Origin: Acanthosoma haemorrhoidale
Lineage: Eukaryota; Arthropoda; Insecta; Hemiptera; Acanthosomatidae
DNA length: 64,000 nucleotides
Assembly: GCA_930367205.1 (NCBI GenBank)
Contig: OV884011.1
Location: forward strand, 118,541,866-118,605,865
Direction: 5' to 3'
This document shows positions 32,006-42,783 of the stretch, piece by piece; the first letter of the stretch is position 1, and the number at the start of each line of letters is the position of its first letter. The notes beneath the pieces were generated by a model. That model worked only from the letters and a program-made list of their open reading frames with translations, searched no databases and had not been told where the DNA came from. Made by a program: the position numbers and the translations under genes.

Positions 32006-32425
32006 TGTATCTTAGGGCAGTTAAAGAAGTTTCACACAGATAGACTTTTTACAAGAAGAGTTTATTCAGAAGTACAACGAGGTAACGGTTTTACTAACTA
32101 CTGTCTTACGTCTAGTCGGGAAGAGAGTGTGTTACTGCGTGAGGTGAGTCTGACTAAGTGAGAGGGAGGAGACTTTTGGATAGGTATATATAGAGAGGGG
32201 AACGGATCATGCCTTCTCAGCTAGCGTGGGGAAATAGTTGAAGATTGCCTCACACGGGCGGTCGTCATCGGTGCCATCTGTCAGCAGGAAGGCAGTTTAT
32301 TGTTTGCAAAACAAGCCCTGGGTCAGTGATAAAAAGGTCTCGTCTCAGCTGGTAAAGTGTTATCCGGGCCAGGCCACCGGCTGACGTTTACATTCCATAA
32401 TTGGGCTGAGAAAATGAGCTCCACA
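32006..32425 (-). mobile_element. Probable solo LTR of another retrotransposon
   Basis: On the minus strand it starts TGTGGAGCTC and ends AAGATACA, giving the TG...CA ends of an LTR. A TATA-like CTCTATATATACC lies near 32185-32200 and a CTGAATAAACTC polyadenylation-like signal near 32060, in the order expected of an LTR. GC content is higher than in the flanks. No matching target duplication was found and there is no second copy in the window, so the call rests on architecture. Confidence 0.55.
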
Positions 32426-35333
32426 ATATTTGTCATATATATAAGTTCAGGCTCAAGACCCTATGTCAGCTTTTATTGTTAGCTTTTTTTTATTTAAAAG
32501 TTAGCTAACAGGCTAAATATTTTTCAATTTTTTTTTTTCAAATTTACCTTTATTATAACTATTATCAGGTCGTAACATTTCAAGGTGTTTAGATCATTTG
32601 GTTCAATTTTAGTTCGCTATCGCACACATCAACATCGGGGACTGACCGACTCGTTTGAAAGTAGAAAGTAGGCGTTTGCTAAAACACTCGCGTTACTCCA
32701 AAAACCCTCCTCTTTTATTTATTAGTCTCCATTAAAATTCAAGTCAAGTGACATGCTCTACTCCATCACGGAATGTTATTTTTACTACAGTAGTTCTTTG
32801 TCCTGTTGTATGCAGCTCTGTAGTATGTAAACTCGATTAAATTTATTCAATATCCTTCGTGAAAATAGACGTGCGTGAAGCATGGTTAGATGGGAAATAG
32901 AAGAAATTAAGACTATACTGTTCAATGATAAGTAGCCTCGACATTTTATTCTATATTTGAATGATAATGTTTGTTTAAATCAATATGGCTTAAGAATTTT
33001 TTAAAATATACCTAAACAAAATAAAAGGCATGGAATGTGAAGAGACATTTCCAACAAATGTGAAGAATTTTCATGAACTTAAATATTGACGAAACAAACT
33101 AACTGATTAGGTTTGAGCAAACTTTTAAACGCGACTTCATACGATACATTTATTCAGCATACCAGACACAATCATTTATTCAATATCCTTAATTATTAAT
33201 TAAAAACACTAATTATACCTTTCAATAGATCGCGCTACTGGCATGAAAAAACATGAATATACGATGAAAACACAATATGTGAAGAGCATATTACAGATTT
33301 AGAAAATAAACACAATACAATTTGGGAATATTCATAATAGATTTAATCATAATTTATCTACCATCAGAGAACATCAAAATGAAAATATTCTTAGTACACT
33401 GGCAACAACAAAATATTACTGGTTTATGATAAATATAAAAACCCTTATATTAGGTCTAGCATGACATGATAGAGCATAATTATGAAAAACTGTGGTTGGG
33501 GAATAATGAAAAAATTACAATATTGTAAAGAACCATGAACAACAAGAATTTATTTAATTGCAAAAACATCCAAATATAGATTTAGAAAATGAACACAACA
33601 ACAATTAGGACTGTGCATGGCAAATTTAATCATTAGTCTCCTAAAAGATATATATATATAAAAATACTTATAACTGCTTAGTCTTCATTATTTAATTTTC
33701 TTTATTAGTATATTCAACAGAACTAGAATATTGTAATTAATTGGCTCTAAGTATAGTACGGTATTCAAATAAATTGGCGAAGGGCTATGGTACATTACTA
33801 ATTAATAATTTACTGTGGTCTTCAATGACCGACTCCAACATTGCTCTCCTAGGCCAGCTTCGGCAGCTTTGAAGACCAATATTTCAGCGCAACCATATTC
33901 GTATCATTCCCATCAAGCCAGCAAGTGCCGCGTTTTTTCTTCAAACCAGATCATACAAATTGTCTGTAAAAAATAAAAAAAGAATACATATTTTTTGTAC
34001 TGTAACGTTTCTTTTGATGCACCAAACACATTCTCGTTTTTATTTTATTAGTGTTTCTAATGATACATATGTTATTTCCGAAATTTCCTTTAGTAACCTA
34101 ATCCAATCTTGAGTTATCAAATATTGGAAAAGTCCTGTAATTGCGAATAAAAATGACTCCGCATTTTAAAGATTTTATAGTTATTCTTCAACCATCAAGA
34201 TAACAAGTGGAACTTCCATGCTAAATGTATGCCTTTAGGCAAAACCGGGGCAGAGAAAACAAAAATCCAAAATGAATCCAAAAAGAACAGCTTGATACGA
34301 ATAACTAAAAATCCAATGTTAAGTATAAATAAAGATAGTTTAGTATTAAAGCTGAAGGACTTTTTGTAATATTCGATAACTTTGGAATGAACACGAAACA
34401 TTAAACATAATGGTTTAAAATTTATTTAACTGATTTATATAGTTTGAATTGTTGTTGTTATGAATGATTGAATGTTATTATATTAATTTTCATCAATCAC
34501 AATTACTGTCCACTAATTAGTATATTCGTTATTCATACAAGCGCTTTCAACAGCGCTGCTATTTTCAAGTGATACTAATGTTGCTTGTGTGGTTTATGGT
34601 CATTTACTTCTGAATGAATACGTGTTATAGTGAGTATGCGAGATAATGTGAGGTTAGACTAAGGACGAAGTACTTTAAAGGCACACATGCGCCATTTAAG
34701 TCGTTAACAGTCTGGAAATAGTGAGGAGAGTTAGGCAAATGCTAGCGGAAGAGGGTACAGAATGGGATTCAGCAGTTCTCCCTACAGCCACCCAGAAGAA
34801 AGGGATGGGTTGATAGTAACCATTGACTAAAACTGCTGATGGCTGCCTTCTTGCGTCTTTGTACACATCTGCTTCGTAAACAAAGATATAAACCATGGTA
34901 TAGGATTGTTGACGTTTTAGTGAAGTTTTAATATTATGATTTGAATATTAGTGAATTTTAATATGATTTAGCTTTCTTTTTTGGCCATGTTGAGTAGTTT
35001 TATATGAAATATAGAATCTCTTTAGCTTTGCTCTCTCAGAACATTCAGTCTGGCCTGGAGTCTAACATGGAAACTACATTTTTCGTTGTAGGTGGTTCTG
35101 GGTTCAAATCTCTATATGGAAAATAAATTTATTTCACTTGACTAAGTTTGTGGCTCTTAATGGGGGGTATATGGGAGCGTAAATGACTAAATAAACAAAC
35201 TATCGAGGCGTTTATGATCTATTTTGTTCAATGTTCTATTCCGTCTTATTTTTAGAAATGTAGTAGTTCTGCGCTTGCACTATTACCAACAAACAACTGT
35301 CTATTTCGTTCTCCATGTATATATATATATATA
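32426..35333. other. Intron sequence, AT-rich, weak internal repeats
   Basis: No gene recognised. Two related AT-rich segments sharing TAGATTTAGAAAAT(A/G)AACACAA occur near 33295 and 33580. A B-box-like GGGTTCAAATCTC near 35100 hints at a tRNA-derived relic. TA repeats lie at 33650 and 35319-35332, the latter being the Gypsy-2 insertion site. Confidence 0.45.
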
Positions 35334-35521
35334 AGTTACGTCTAGCGGTACGGCAATGTTAAGCCTAATACCTTGTAGCCTAGGGTAAACAAACCCGTAA
35401 CGTGTGTATAGAGGATCAGGAGGAAAATAAAGCCAGTTATAAAACAAACCTTCTTATTATATCATCTACCTCCTTTCTTCATTCCTTTTTCTCGATCGTC
35501 TACAGCTGGGAGACGATTACT
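35334..35521 (+). repeat. 5' LTR of Gypsy-2
   Basis: 188 bp with AGT...ACT ends. It contains GGGTAAACAAACCC, a weaker counterpart of the Gypsy-1 LTR palindrome, GTGTATAGAGG as a TATA-like site and AAATAAAGCC as a polyadenylation-like signal. It matches the two halves of the 3' LTR (40428-40507 and 42619-42726) exactly as far as I can read. Confidence 0.95.
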
Positions 35522-35538
35522 GGTGCCGAAACCCGGGA
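35521..35538 (+). promoter_or_regulatory. Primer binding site, tRNA-Phe type
   Basis: TGGTGCCGAAACCCGGGA starting on the last base of the 5' LTR, identical to the Gypsy-1 site although the surrounding leader has diverged. Confidence 0.88.
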
Positions 35539-35616
35539 ACTACGAGTATTCTAGTAAACAACTGTGAGTAAAATTTTTTTTCCTGTTGTTTTATTGGGAA
35601 AAAGTGACCTAGTTAC

Positions 35617-36801
35617 ATGGTAGAATTACGGCCTGCGGCTTTCGAAGTGCCCGAATTACCTAGGGAAACGATGGCCGAAGCTCATGCAAACTCCCTGGCT
35701 TGGATGAAGGTGCGAGCGGCGACGTCACAGGACCTGAGGAGAATAATATCGGACCTAGAGAAATTCTCAGGAGAGTTAGGCGAATTGAACCATTTCATCA
35801 AAGGTGGGGATAGGATTATGGAAAGAGTAGAGGCGAAGGCAAGTGAGGGTTTACTCGACTCTGGTGACGTAAAATCAATCAAAGCGGGCCTAGTGTGTAG
35901 AATAAAACGGAGCGTACTAAACCTAATACAGGCCGACGAAGACACCCCATGGACCGTGGTAAAAGAACGACTAAAGAAGGCATACGGGGGAGGCAGATGG
36001 ACACCAGAAGAGGACATCTTCCAGATGTTCAGGGAGATCAGACGGCCCAATCAAACGAAAGGGCAGTACGCCGGAGAACTCTTGGCAAAATTTAACAAAA
36101 TAACGGAAAAAATGAGAGAAACGGTGAACCTAGCGGAAGTGGAAGGCCGGATGACATTCCTATCGACCATTCTGAAGGTACAGTTGGCCAGGGATACCGG
36201 CAAGAAAGATAGTCTACCGGGAGACCGATCGTTCATTGAGTGCGCCCAAGATTTAATGGACACTAGTGCCCGTGAGGAAGAAGAAAAATTAGAGGCAGAC
36301 GAGGCAGGGTGGTCCAAAGTGATGTACAGGAGGCCGAGAATGCCGCAACAGGCATGGAAGAGGAAAGATCAACGGTATGCGGAGAAAAAAGGGGCGGCGG
36401 TTGAAGGAAGGAGACTTAGCCAAAGGAGACCGAGACCCAGCGGGAGGAAGGAGGACAGAAAATGTCACGGATGTGGAAGAATTGGACATTTAGTGGCGCA
36501 GTGCCCGCGAACAAAATGTTTTGAATGCGGAATTGAGGGACACATCGCGAGGCAGTGTCCATACATTTTCCAGCAAACAGAGAGGTATAGGCCGGAACCG
36601 ATGGAGGTAAACGCACAGAGGGTATGGAGAAGAACCAGAACCCCCTCCGAATCGTCAAAAACTACGGGAGCGTCGGAGACAGAAGAAGAAGAAGATGAAC
36701 CCAGGAGCAGAAGAGGAGAGACTGCAGAGGACGACAGGGACTACGTAAGAAGCAGACGATATGGCACGGAAGGAGGAAGGAAACGGCAAGCGGTGGCCTG
36801 A
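35617..36801 (+). CDS. gag: Gag polyprotein of Gypsy-2, intact
   Basis: 394 residues. The N-terminal two thirds would form the capsid; WMKVRAATSQDLRRI and LEKFSGELGELNHF match Gypsy-1. Two CCHC zinc knuckles, CHGCGRIGHLVAQC at 283-296 and CFECGIEGHIARQC at 301-314, would bind element RNA. The tail is rich in E, D and R. It ends at TGA 36799-36801 in the context GGCC-TGA-GGAG, and the frame then stays open into the protease. The start ATG follows a T-rich 95-nt leader after the LTR and aligns with the Gypsy-1 start. Confidence 0.93.
   Translation: MVELRPAAFEVPELPRETMAEAHANSLAWMKVRAATSQDLRRIISDLEKFSGELGELNHFIKGGDRIMERVEAKASEGLLDSGDVKSIKAGLVCRIKRSVLNLIQADEDTPWTVVKERLKKAYGGGRWTPEEDIFQMFREIRRPNQTKGQYAGELLAKFNKITEKMRETVNLAEVEGRMTFLSTILKVQLARDTGKKDSLPGDRSFIECAQDLMDTSAREEEEKLEADEAGWSKVMYRRPRMPQQAWKRKDQRYAEKKGAAVEGRRLSQRRPRPSGRKEDRKCHGCGRIGHLVAQCPRTKCFECGIEGHIARQCPYIFQQTERYRPEPMEVNAQRVWRRTRTPSESSKTTGASETEEEEDEPRSRRGETAEDDRDYVRSRRYGTEGGRKRQAVA
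36799..36801 (+). promoter_or_regulatory. In-frame UGA between gag and pol of Gypsy-2
   Basis: Pol continues in the same frame with no further stop until 37285. Bases around the stop can pair (GCGGTGGCC upstream with GGCCGC 27-33 nt downstream), a possible but unproven stimulatory structure. Same arrangement as at 5819-5821. Confidence 0.6.
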
Positions 36802-39800
36802 GGAGCGGGCTGGCAGAGGGGTGGCCGCACGTTAATAAACTATAGCGTCAGAGGGAATTACGGCGGTATACCCATTATTGGAGTGGCGAGAGGAGTGAGA
36901 TGCTTGATAGACACGGGGAGTTCCTGTACTATTCTCAGCAGGAAAGCGGCGGATAGATTGTGTGTGGGCGAGGGGTCGTCGCGGATTCAGGCATGCGAGT
37001 GCAATCTTATCACCCTGGGAGGGCCGTGTAAAATCGAATGCGAATTGACGATGGGATTGGATAGGTGGGCGAAAAAGGGGGAATATTTGAAAATACACGT
37101 GGTTAGGAAGATGCCGCGCGAGTACGATGGTATCATAGGGTGCGATCTCTTGGGAAGGGTAGGAGCAAGAGTGAAGTGCCGTAACGGAATATGGGATATT
37201 AGACTGGGAAGAATGTTATGCCGGTGTACAGGAACCGTGGGGGACGGAAAGGAGCGAATCGGAGCGATCGATCGGGAGGACAACTGAGAACGCGCTATTC
37301 GGTGAGAGTATGCCGATATATTTTTCAACGAAGGGGACAAACTGGGAGTGACGGGGGAAACGTTCCATGAGATCCCACTGAAGCAGGAGAGAGTGATATA
37401 TATCAAAGAGAGACGATACCTGCAGGTGATATCGCTGCGACAGCATATAAGGGACGAAATCGAGGAATTGAAACGACAGGGCATCATAGTAGATAGTACG
37501 TCTCCATACAACAGTCCCCTGTGGGCAGTGAAAAAGAAAGGGTCGTCCGGTGACGAAAAATACCGCGTAGTAATAGACTACAGGCAATTAAACGACAATA
37601 CTATAGACGAAAAATACCCCATTCCTCGCTTTGAAGACATCCTGGACCGCCTAAGTGGAGCAAAGGTATTCAGTACACTGGACCTGAAGGCGGGTTACCA
37701 TCAAATTCGGATGCGTCGTGGAGACCAACACAAAACGGCATTCACGTTCGAGCGGGGACATTACGAATTCACCAGAATGCCGTTTGGGCTGAAAAACGCG
37801 CCAATAACGTTCCAGAGGCTGATGGACGAATTTTTAAGAGGGATTGGGGAGTCGTTTTGCCAGATATATATGGACGACCTCCTGGTTTTCAGTCGAGATG
37901 AGGTAGAACACCAGGACCATCTGCGACAGGTTTTTGACAGAATTAAGCAATTCGGGCTGAAATTGTCTGCGGAGAAGTCGCTTTTGGGACAAGAGCAGGT
38001 GAAATTTTTAGGCCACATAATTTCCAGAGAGGGAGTGCAACCCGATCGTGGGAAGGTGGAGGCCATCCAGCGGATGACTATCCCGAAAGACGTAAAAGGA
38101 ATTGGCGCTTACTCGGATCCCTGAACTACTACCGCAGAATCGTTCCAGAAATGGCGGAGTACCTGGTCCCTATTAACAATCTCCTTAAAAAAGGACAAAA
38201 AGTCGTCATTACCCCGGTAATGGAGAACAATATAAGACGTTGCATGGAGCGGCTACAGGAAGAGCCTATACTAGCGTTTCCAGATTTTGCACTCACCTTC
38301 ATGATTACCACAGATGCGAGTGAATACGCGTTGGGGGCGGTACTCTCGCAGGATCGCGACGGGGGGGGAGCGACCAATAGCATACGCTAGCAGACGCCTT
38401 ACTGAATCCGAGAGTAGATATAGCGCGCTAGAACGCGAATTACTGGGTATCGTATGGGCGATAGAACACTTCCGGCCCTACGTATTCGGGAGGAAGTTTC
38501 GGGTTAAAACAGATCATCGACCCCTCCTGGGGTATATACTGAAAGAGTCATCAGCGCGGATTACCAGATGGAAGGAGTTCCTCAGTCAATACAACATCGA
38601 CATTATTTACAAACCGGGGAAGGAGAACGTCGTGGCCGATTGGTTATCCCGCGCGTTGGTCGTGAATGCGATCGAAGAGGAGATTCCGGGACCATCACGT
38701 GACACCCACCAATTCGTCCAGGAATGGTCACCCGGCGAGGAAGAGGAGCGGGAGGGGGCTCCAGCCAATGATGTTCCGAGTGACGGGAGTTCAGTGGGGG
38801 ATAGGCCCTCGGACATTGAGGACCTCGACGCCATAATAAATGACAAGAGGCGCCAGATCATTTGGCTCACCAAAACTTCTGGGCTCTTAAAGATGGAATC
38901 TGAGAAGTACGGCCACTGCAAAATCGTCAAAATCTGGTCGACACCGGGGATAAACGACGATACGATTTGCCGCGCTCTGAAGGACGCATCTACTCCAGGG
39001 AAAACGCACCACATGTACGTGGGAAATGCGACCATCTGGGGACGCATCAAATGCCTATGGAGGACGGAGAGGATCGGAGTCGATCGTACGTTCGTCCGAT
39101 GTACCCTGAAGGTGGAGACAGTAAAAGAAGAAACGCGGCAGAGAGAAGTGACCCTTGCATTCCACCAAGGGAAGACAAACCACCGGGGAATCGACGCTAC
39201 CCTGCAAGCATTGAAGAGGAGATATTTCTGGTTGGGTATGAAAGACACGATTGCGAGAGTTATTGGTACCTGCGACACATGCCTCACCACGAAATATGAT
39301 CGCCACCCCCCCAGAGCAATACAGGAGGAGACGCCAACGGCAGACCAACCGTTGGAGGATTTGCAGGTGGACACGTTCACATGGAGGGGATACAAATGGG
39401 TCACCATTGTCGATAGGTTCAGCAAAACAGCGATGGCCCATCTGATAGCAGAACGATCAGCGGAAGCAGTCCTAAGGGCACTACGCACATGGTGCCAATT
39501 TTATGGCGTACCAGACACGATAGCTTCCGACGCTGGTAGGGAGTTTGATAACGCCGAAATAAGGGCTGAGGCGGCGGCCTTAGAGATCCGTTGGCATCTC
39601 AACACCCCAGGACACCCGAAGAGTCGAGGAGACGTAGAGCGGCTGCACAGCACGCTTAGCGACCACCTACGAATTTACCATGGAGAGAAGGGCTTAGAAC
39701 CAAACGTGGCGATGGAAAAGGCAGTCATCGCGTATAACCACTCAATCCATTCTGCCACCGGTTTTTCTCCGGTCGAGACGCTGTTTGGACTTCGAAGATG

Positions 39801-40182
39801 CCTGCGCGATAGCAGGAGTACGGCGATCGATGAAGAACTGGCCGCACGGGTAGTAAGTAATCAGATAGCGCTAAAGAAACAGTGGGTGGCTGTTCGGGGA
39901 AGGCTCCAGGATAAGAAACGGCGACGGGTGGCGCGCGACAACCTCAAAGTCCGCGATATTCTGGGCAATCTTAAACTCGGCGCGCTCGTGTACCGGAGAA
40001 AAGGGTCGAACAGGGGTAAGGAACTAGTGCGGTACGAGGGTCCTTTCCGAGTGATCGCTCTCCGCGAACACAACGTGGTCACGGTCGAAAGCATTACACC
40101 CCCGATTAAACGGCGGACGGTACATGTGGAACAGCTCAAGTTTCCCGCGGTGGAGCCTGGGAGCCCCGTCGTCGAAACATAA
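36802..40182 (+). pseudogene. pol: pol of Gypsy-2, four lesions
   Basis: Protease (CLIDTGSS near 36900), RT (YMDD at 37867-37878), RNase H (TTDAS near 38310), integrase zinc region (FHQGKTNHRG ... CDTC) and catalytic integrase blocks (VDTFTWRG, SDAGREFDN, DVERLHST) are all recognisable and aligned with Gypsy-1. Breaks are TGA at 37285-37287, TGA at 37303-37305, loss of one base near 38103 (after GTAAAAGGAATT), and gain of one base in a run of eight G at 38361-38368. With identical LTRs these are either very recent or, for the G run, possible sequence errors. The two TGA codons lie in the linker between protease and RT. Confidence 0.93.
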
Positions 40183-40427
40183 CTCCGGTGTGTGTCACAG
40201 GTGACCAGTCCCGAGAGGCCTATATATATATATATTTTTTATTGGTTTATTATGTTTTTTTGTGTCATATGGGTCTGTGCTGTGATTTTAGATGGACCTG
40301 GAAGACATTTTTCTTTTCAAATTTTTTTTATTAACAGAGTATACTTTTTGTTTTGTGTTGCTATAGATACATAGCTGATGTCGCATGTTAGGAGTTTACG
40401 GGGAATGTCCGTAAACTGGTAGGGGGG
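40183..40427 (+). promoter_or_regulatory. Post-pol region of Gypsy-2 with hairpin and polypurine tract
   Basis: T-rich sequence contains a short hydrophobic frame (40192-40374), not called as a gene. AGTTTACG (40393-40400) and CGTAAACT (40410-40417) form the same perfect 8-bp stem as in Gypsy-1, here with a 9-nt loop of different sequence. It is followed by GGT and the polypurine tract AGGGGGG (40421-40427) next to the 3' LTR. Confidence 0.78.
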
Positions 40428-40507
40428 AGTTACGTCTAGCGGTACGGCAATGTTAAGCCTAATACCTTGTAGCCTAGGGTAAACAAACCCGTAACGTGTG
40501 TATAGAG
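40428..40507 (+). repeat. 3' LTR of Gypsy-2, left part
   Basis: First 80 bp of the 188-bp LTR, ending in GTATAGAG (40500-40507), the target duplicated by the hAT insertion. Confidence 0.95.
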
Positions 40508-40777
40508 CAGGTATGGGCAACCTTTGACATGTTATGGGCCAAACTTTAGTGTGCAAATACGTTCGCGGGCCGCGATTAAAAGTAGTGCATTTTAAAGTAG
40601 TGTTCATAATTTTTAGCGATAGATATCAGTCAGCCATGAAATAATACGACAATGTTATTACAACACAATTTATTAAAATAACAAAATGAAATGAAAAAAT
40701 AGGTACCTACAGCATTAAATTAAATCGTTAAATTTAGAATTGTTACAAACTACGAAAGTTAAATAGCGACACCGAAA

Positions 40778-42169
40778 TCAATGAGACACTTGAGCTTGAA
40801 TTTGGGAAACTAATTCATCGATGTTTGGATTAATTCCACTGGTACAAAGACGTGAAGAATTTTCCAAATTATCGTCAGTCAGCCTTGTACGATGTTTTGA
40901 TTTATTAACTTTCATCAATGAAAAGAACTGTTCGCATTTATAAGTACTGCCAAACGCACAAATCAATCTTCTTGCAAATTTTCTAAGCTGCGGAAAATGG
41001 TCTTCTTCGAGGTATTTTTTGTAGAAATCGCACAACTCCACGTCTTCAAATTTAGATTTTAGGAGTGAGTTTTCTTGAATCTCGATCAACTCCATTTGCA
41101 AGTGTATTGGAGCATTTTGTACATTACTTTTTGTTGGAGTAGCAAATAAATTGAAACAGTCTTCCATGTGTTTGAAATCGCTAAATCTGATCGAAAATTG
41201 CTCCGACAGTAACTTGAGTTCTTCAGCATATTGAGCGTAAGCAATATTTTCATACGCAGAGAGCGTGGTGAAATGGTAACTGTTACCAGACAGCATATGT
41301 GCCTCCCACAAGCGGATTTTGTTCTGAAACGCTTTCAAATGGCTGTACAAATCATTTACTAACTGTCCTTGTTTTTGAAGTTTCAAATTTAAATCATTCA
41401 AATGGCCTGTAAGGTCGACAAGAAATGCTAAGTCACATATCCATTTTGCGTCCCTCAATTCAGATAGTGGTTTATCTTTTATTTGCATAAATTCTGCTAT
41501 CTCATTTCTAAGCTCGTAAAACCGTTTCAGCATTTTCCCTTTGCTTAGCCATCTGACTTCACAATAATATGTTACGTCGTCATACTCGGCTGATATTTCA
41601 TCCAAAAACGCCTTGAACTGACGATGGTTAAGCCCTCGGGATCGAATAAAATTGATGGTTTTTACTACCACATTCATAACATTCTGGAGTCGAATGGACT
41701 TAGAACACAAGTTCTGTTGGTGGATAATGCAATGAAGGACTATCAAACCATCTTTTTGCACATTTAATTCAGTTGCTTTTTCTGACATACACTCCTTGAT
41801 AAATTCTCCTTCGGCAAATGGTTTCAATGACTTTGCCAATTTTGAACTAACTATAAAACTAGCTTTCACAACATTATCAAGTTGTGTTCTTTGTCTATGA
41901 AATATTTGCTGCTGTTTTTCCAAATTTGCGGTAAGTTTCTGGATTTTGTCTTTTCTTATTTGTCCTGTCAGTGAGAGCAGCGTAGGATGCTTAGTTGAGT
42001 AATGCCTCTTTATATTGAATTCTTTCATCACCGAAATGGATTCATTACACATCAAACAAATAGGCTTACCATTGTGCAAGATAAAGAAGAATTCTTCAGT
42101 CCATTTTTCTTGAAACTGGCGACCCTCTGCATCTACTTTTCGTTTCCTTCCACCAGACATCATTTTCAT
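40778..42169 (-). pseudogene. hAT transposase with BED finger, internally deleted
   Basis: 463 codons starting at the ATG at 42169. An N-terminal BED-type zinc finger (PICLMCNESISV ... HYSTKH, about residues 37-62) would bind DNA. A middle region has LHCIIHQQNLC and EVRWLSKGK, typical of the GTF2IRD2/ZBED-type Charlie transposases. The C-terminal part contains the dimerisation region (LICAFGSTYKCEQFFSLMK). Related transposases are about 600 residues. The block carrying the first catalytic acidic residues (the DESTD-like and DGAP-like motifs) is absent between ATELNV and QKDGLIV, without breaking the frame. It is therefore probably catalytically dead but may still bind element ends. Mobility of this copy would have needed an intact helper. 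Confidence 0.9.
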
Positions 42170-42396
42170 TTACTTATCGTTCGATAAACTTAATAAGAAA
42201 ATAGGTATAATTAGTAAGCACTCAAGATGCACACAAAGTCACAAAGCAAACTTATCACCACGGTAGCTCGAATAGGACTGAACTAAGTTCCGGCCATCCA
42301 CCCGCTTATATAGGCAAAATGAAGGAATGATCTAGAATCATCTAGTGTAGAACAATACAATTGCGAAGCAATAATCCTTTGTTGCGCCGCCAGTGT

Positions 42397-42438
42397 GGCG
42401 GCAAACATCAATGGCTTTGAACTTTGATGTTTGCCGCC
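42397..42438. repeat. Perfect 15-bp hairpin inside the hAT
   Basis: GGCGGCAAACATCAA (42397-42411) and its exact complement TTGATGTTTGCCGCC (42424-42438), separated by 12 nt. It lies between the transposase start and the right terminal repeat. Confidence 0.9.
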
Positions 42439-42610
42439 TCACTCTTTGATGATCACCGCCACTCGGCTTGCTCGCTCACTTGATTCCATGAGTATGAGTA
42501 AGTAGTGTATTTTTTTTTTTTAAATTGGGTTTTTCAAAATGTCTCGCGGGCCGGATCAAATCTTACAGCGGGCCGGATCCGGCCCGCGGGCCGGCTGTTG
42601 CCCACATACG

Positions 42611-42724
42611 GTATAGAGGATCAGGAGGAAAATAAAGCCAGTTATAAAACAAACCTTCTTATTATATCATCTACCTCCTTTCTTCATTCCTTTTTCTCGA
42701 TCGTCTACAGCTGGGAGACGATTA

Positions 42725-42726
<2 letters not shown>
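42611..42726 (+). repeat. 3' LTR of Gypsy-2, right part, with hAT target duplication
   Basis: 42611-42618 is the second GTATAGAG; 42619-42726 supplies the remaining 108 bp of the LTR (80 + 108 = 188). It ends GATTACT and abuts TATA. Confidence 0.95.

Positions 42727-42780
<54 letters not shown>
42727..42780. repeat. (TA)n microsatellite
   Basis: About 54 bp of TA repeat flanking the Gypsy-2 3' LTR; the matching shorter TA run is at 35319-35332 on the other side, so the element inserted into this repeat. Confidence 0.97.

Positions 42781-42783
<3 letters not shown>

Larger units (their letters stand above)
40508..42610 (-). mobile_element. hAT DNA transposon, 2103 bp, inserted in an LTR
   Basis: Flanked by the 8-bp target duplication GTATAGAG (40500-40507 and 42611-42618), the hallmark of hAT elements. 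Its ends are imperfect terminal inverted repeats: CAGGTATGGGCAACC on the left, and on the right the complement of GTTGCCCACATACG. CAG...GGGCAAC and the GGGCC-rich subterminal motifs resemble Charlie-like hATs. It encodes an internally deleted transposase on the minus strand. Because it interrupts an LTR identical to its partner, it is the youngest insertion here that can be dated by nesting. A perfect 15-bp hairpin sits in its 5' untranslated part (42397-42438). Confidence 0.93.
35334..42726 (+). mobile_element. Ty3/gypsy LTR retrotransposon (Gypsy-2), 3' LTR split by an hAT
   Basis: A second member of the Gypsy-1 lineage, 5282 bp once the hAT and its duplicated 8 bp are removed. Its 188-bp LTRs (AGTTACG...GATTACT) read identical, so it is very young. 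The flanks are TATA on both sides within TA microsatellites. The primer site is the same tRNA-Phe 18-mer (35521-35538). Gag is intact; pol has two in-frame TGA codons and two frameshifts. Proteins are clearly homologous to Gypsy-1 but LTRs and nucleotides differ widely, so these are separate families. It lies in sense orientation in the 24-kb intron of the TBC1D30-like gene. Confidence 0.95.
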
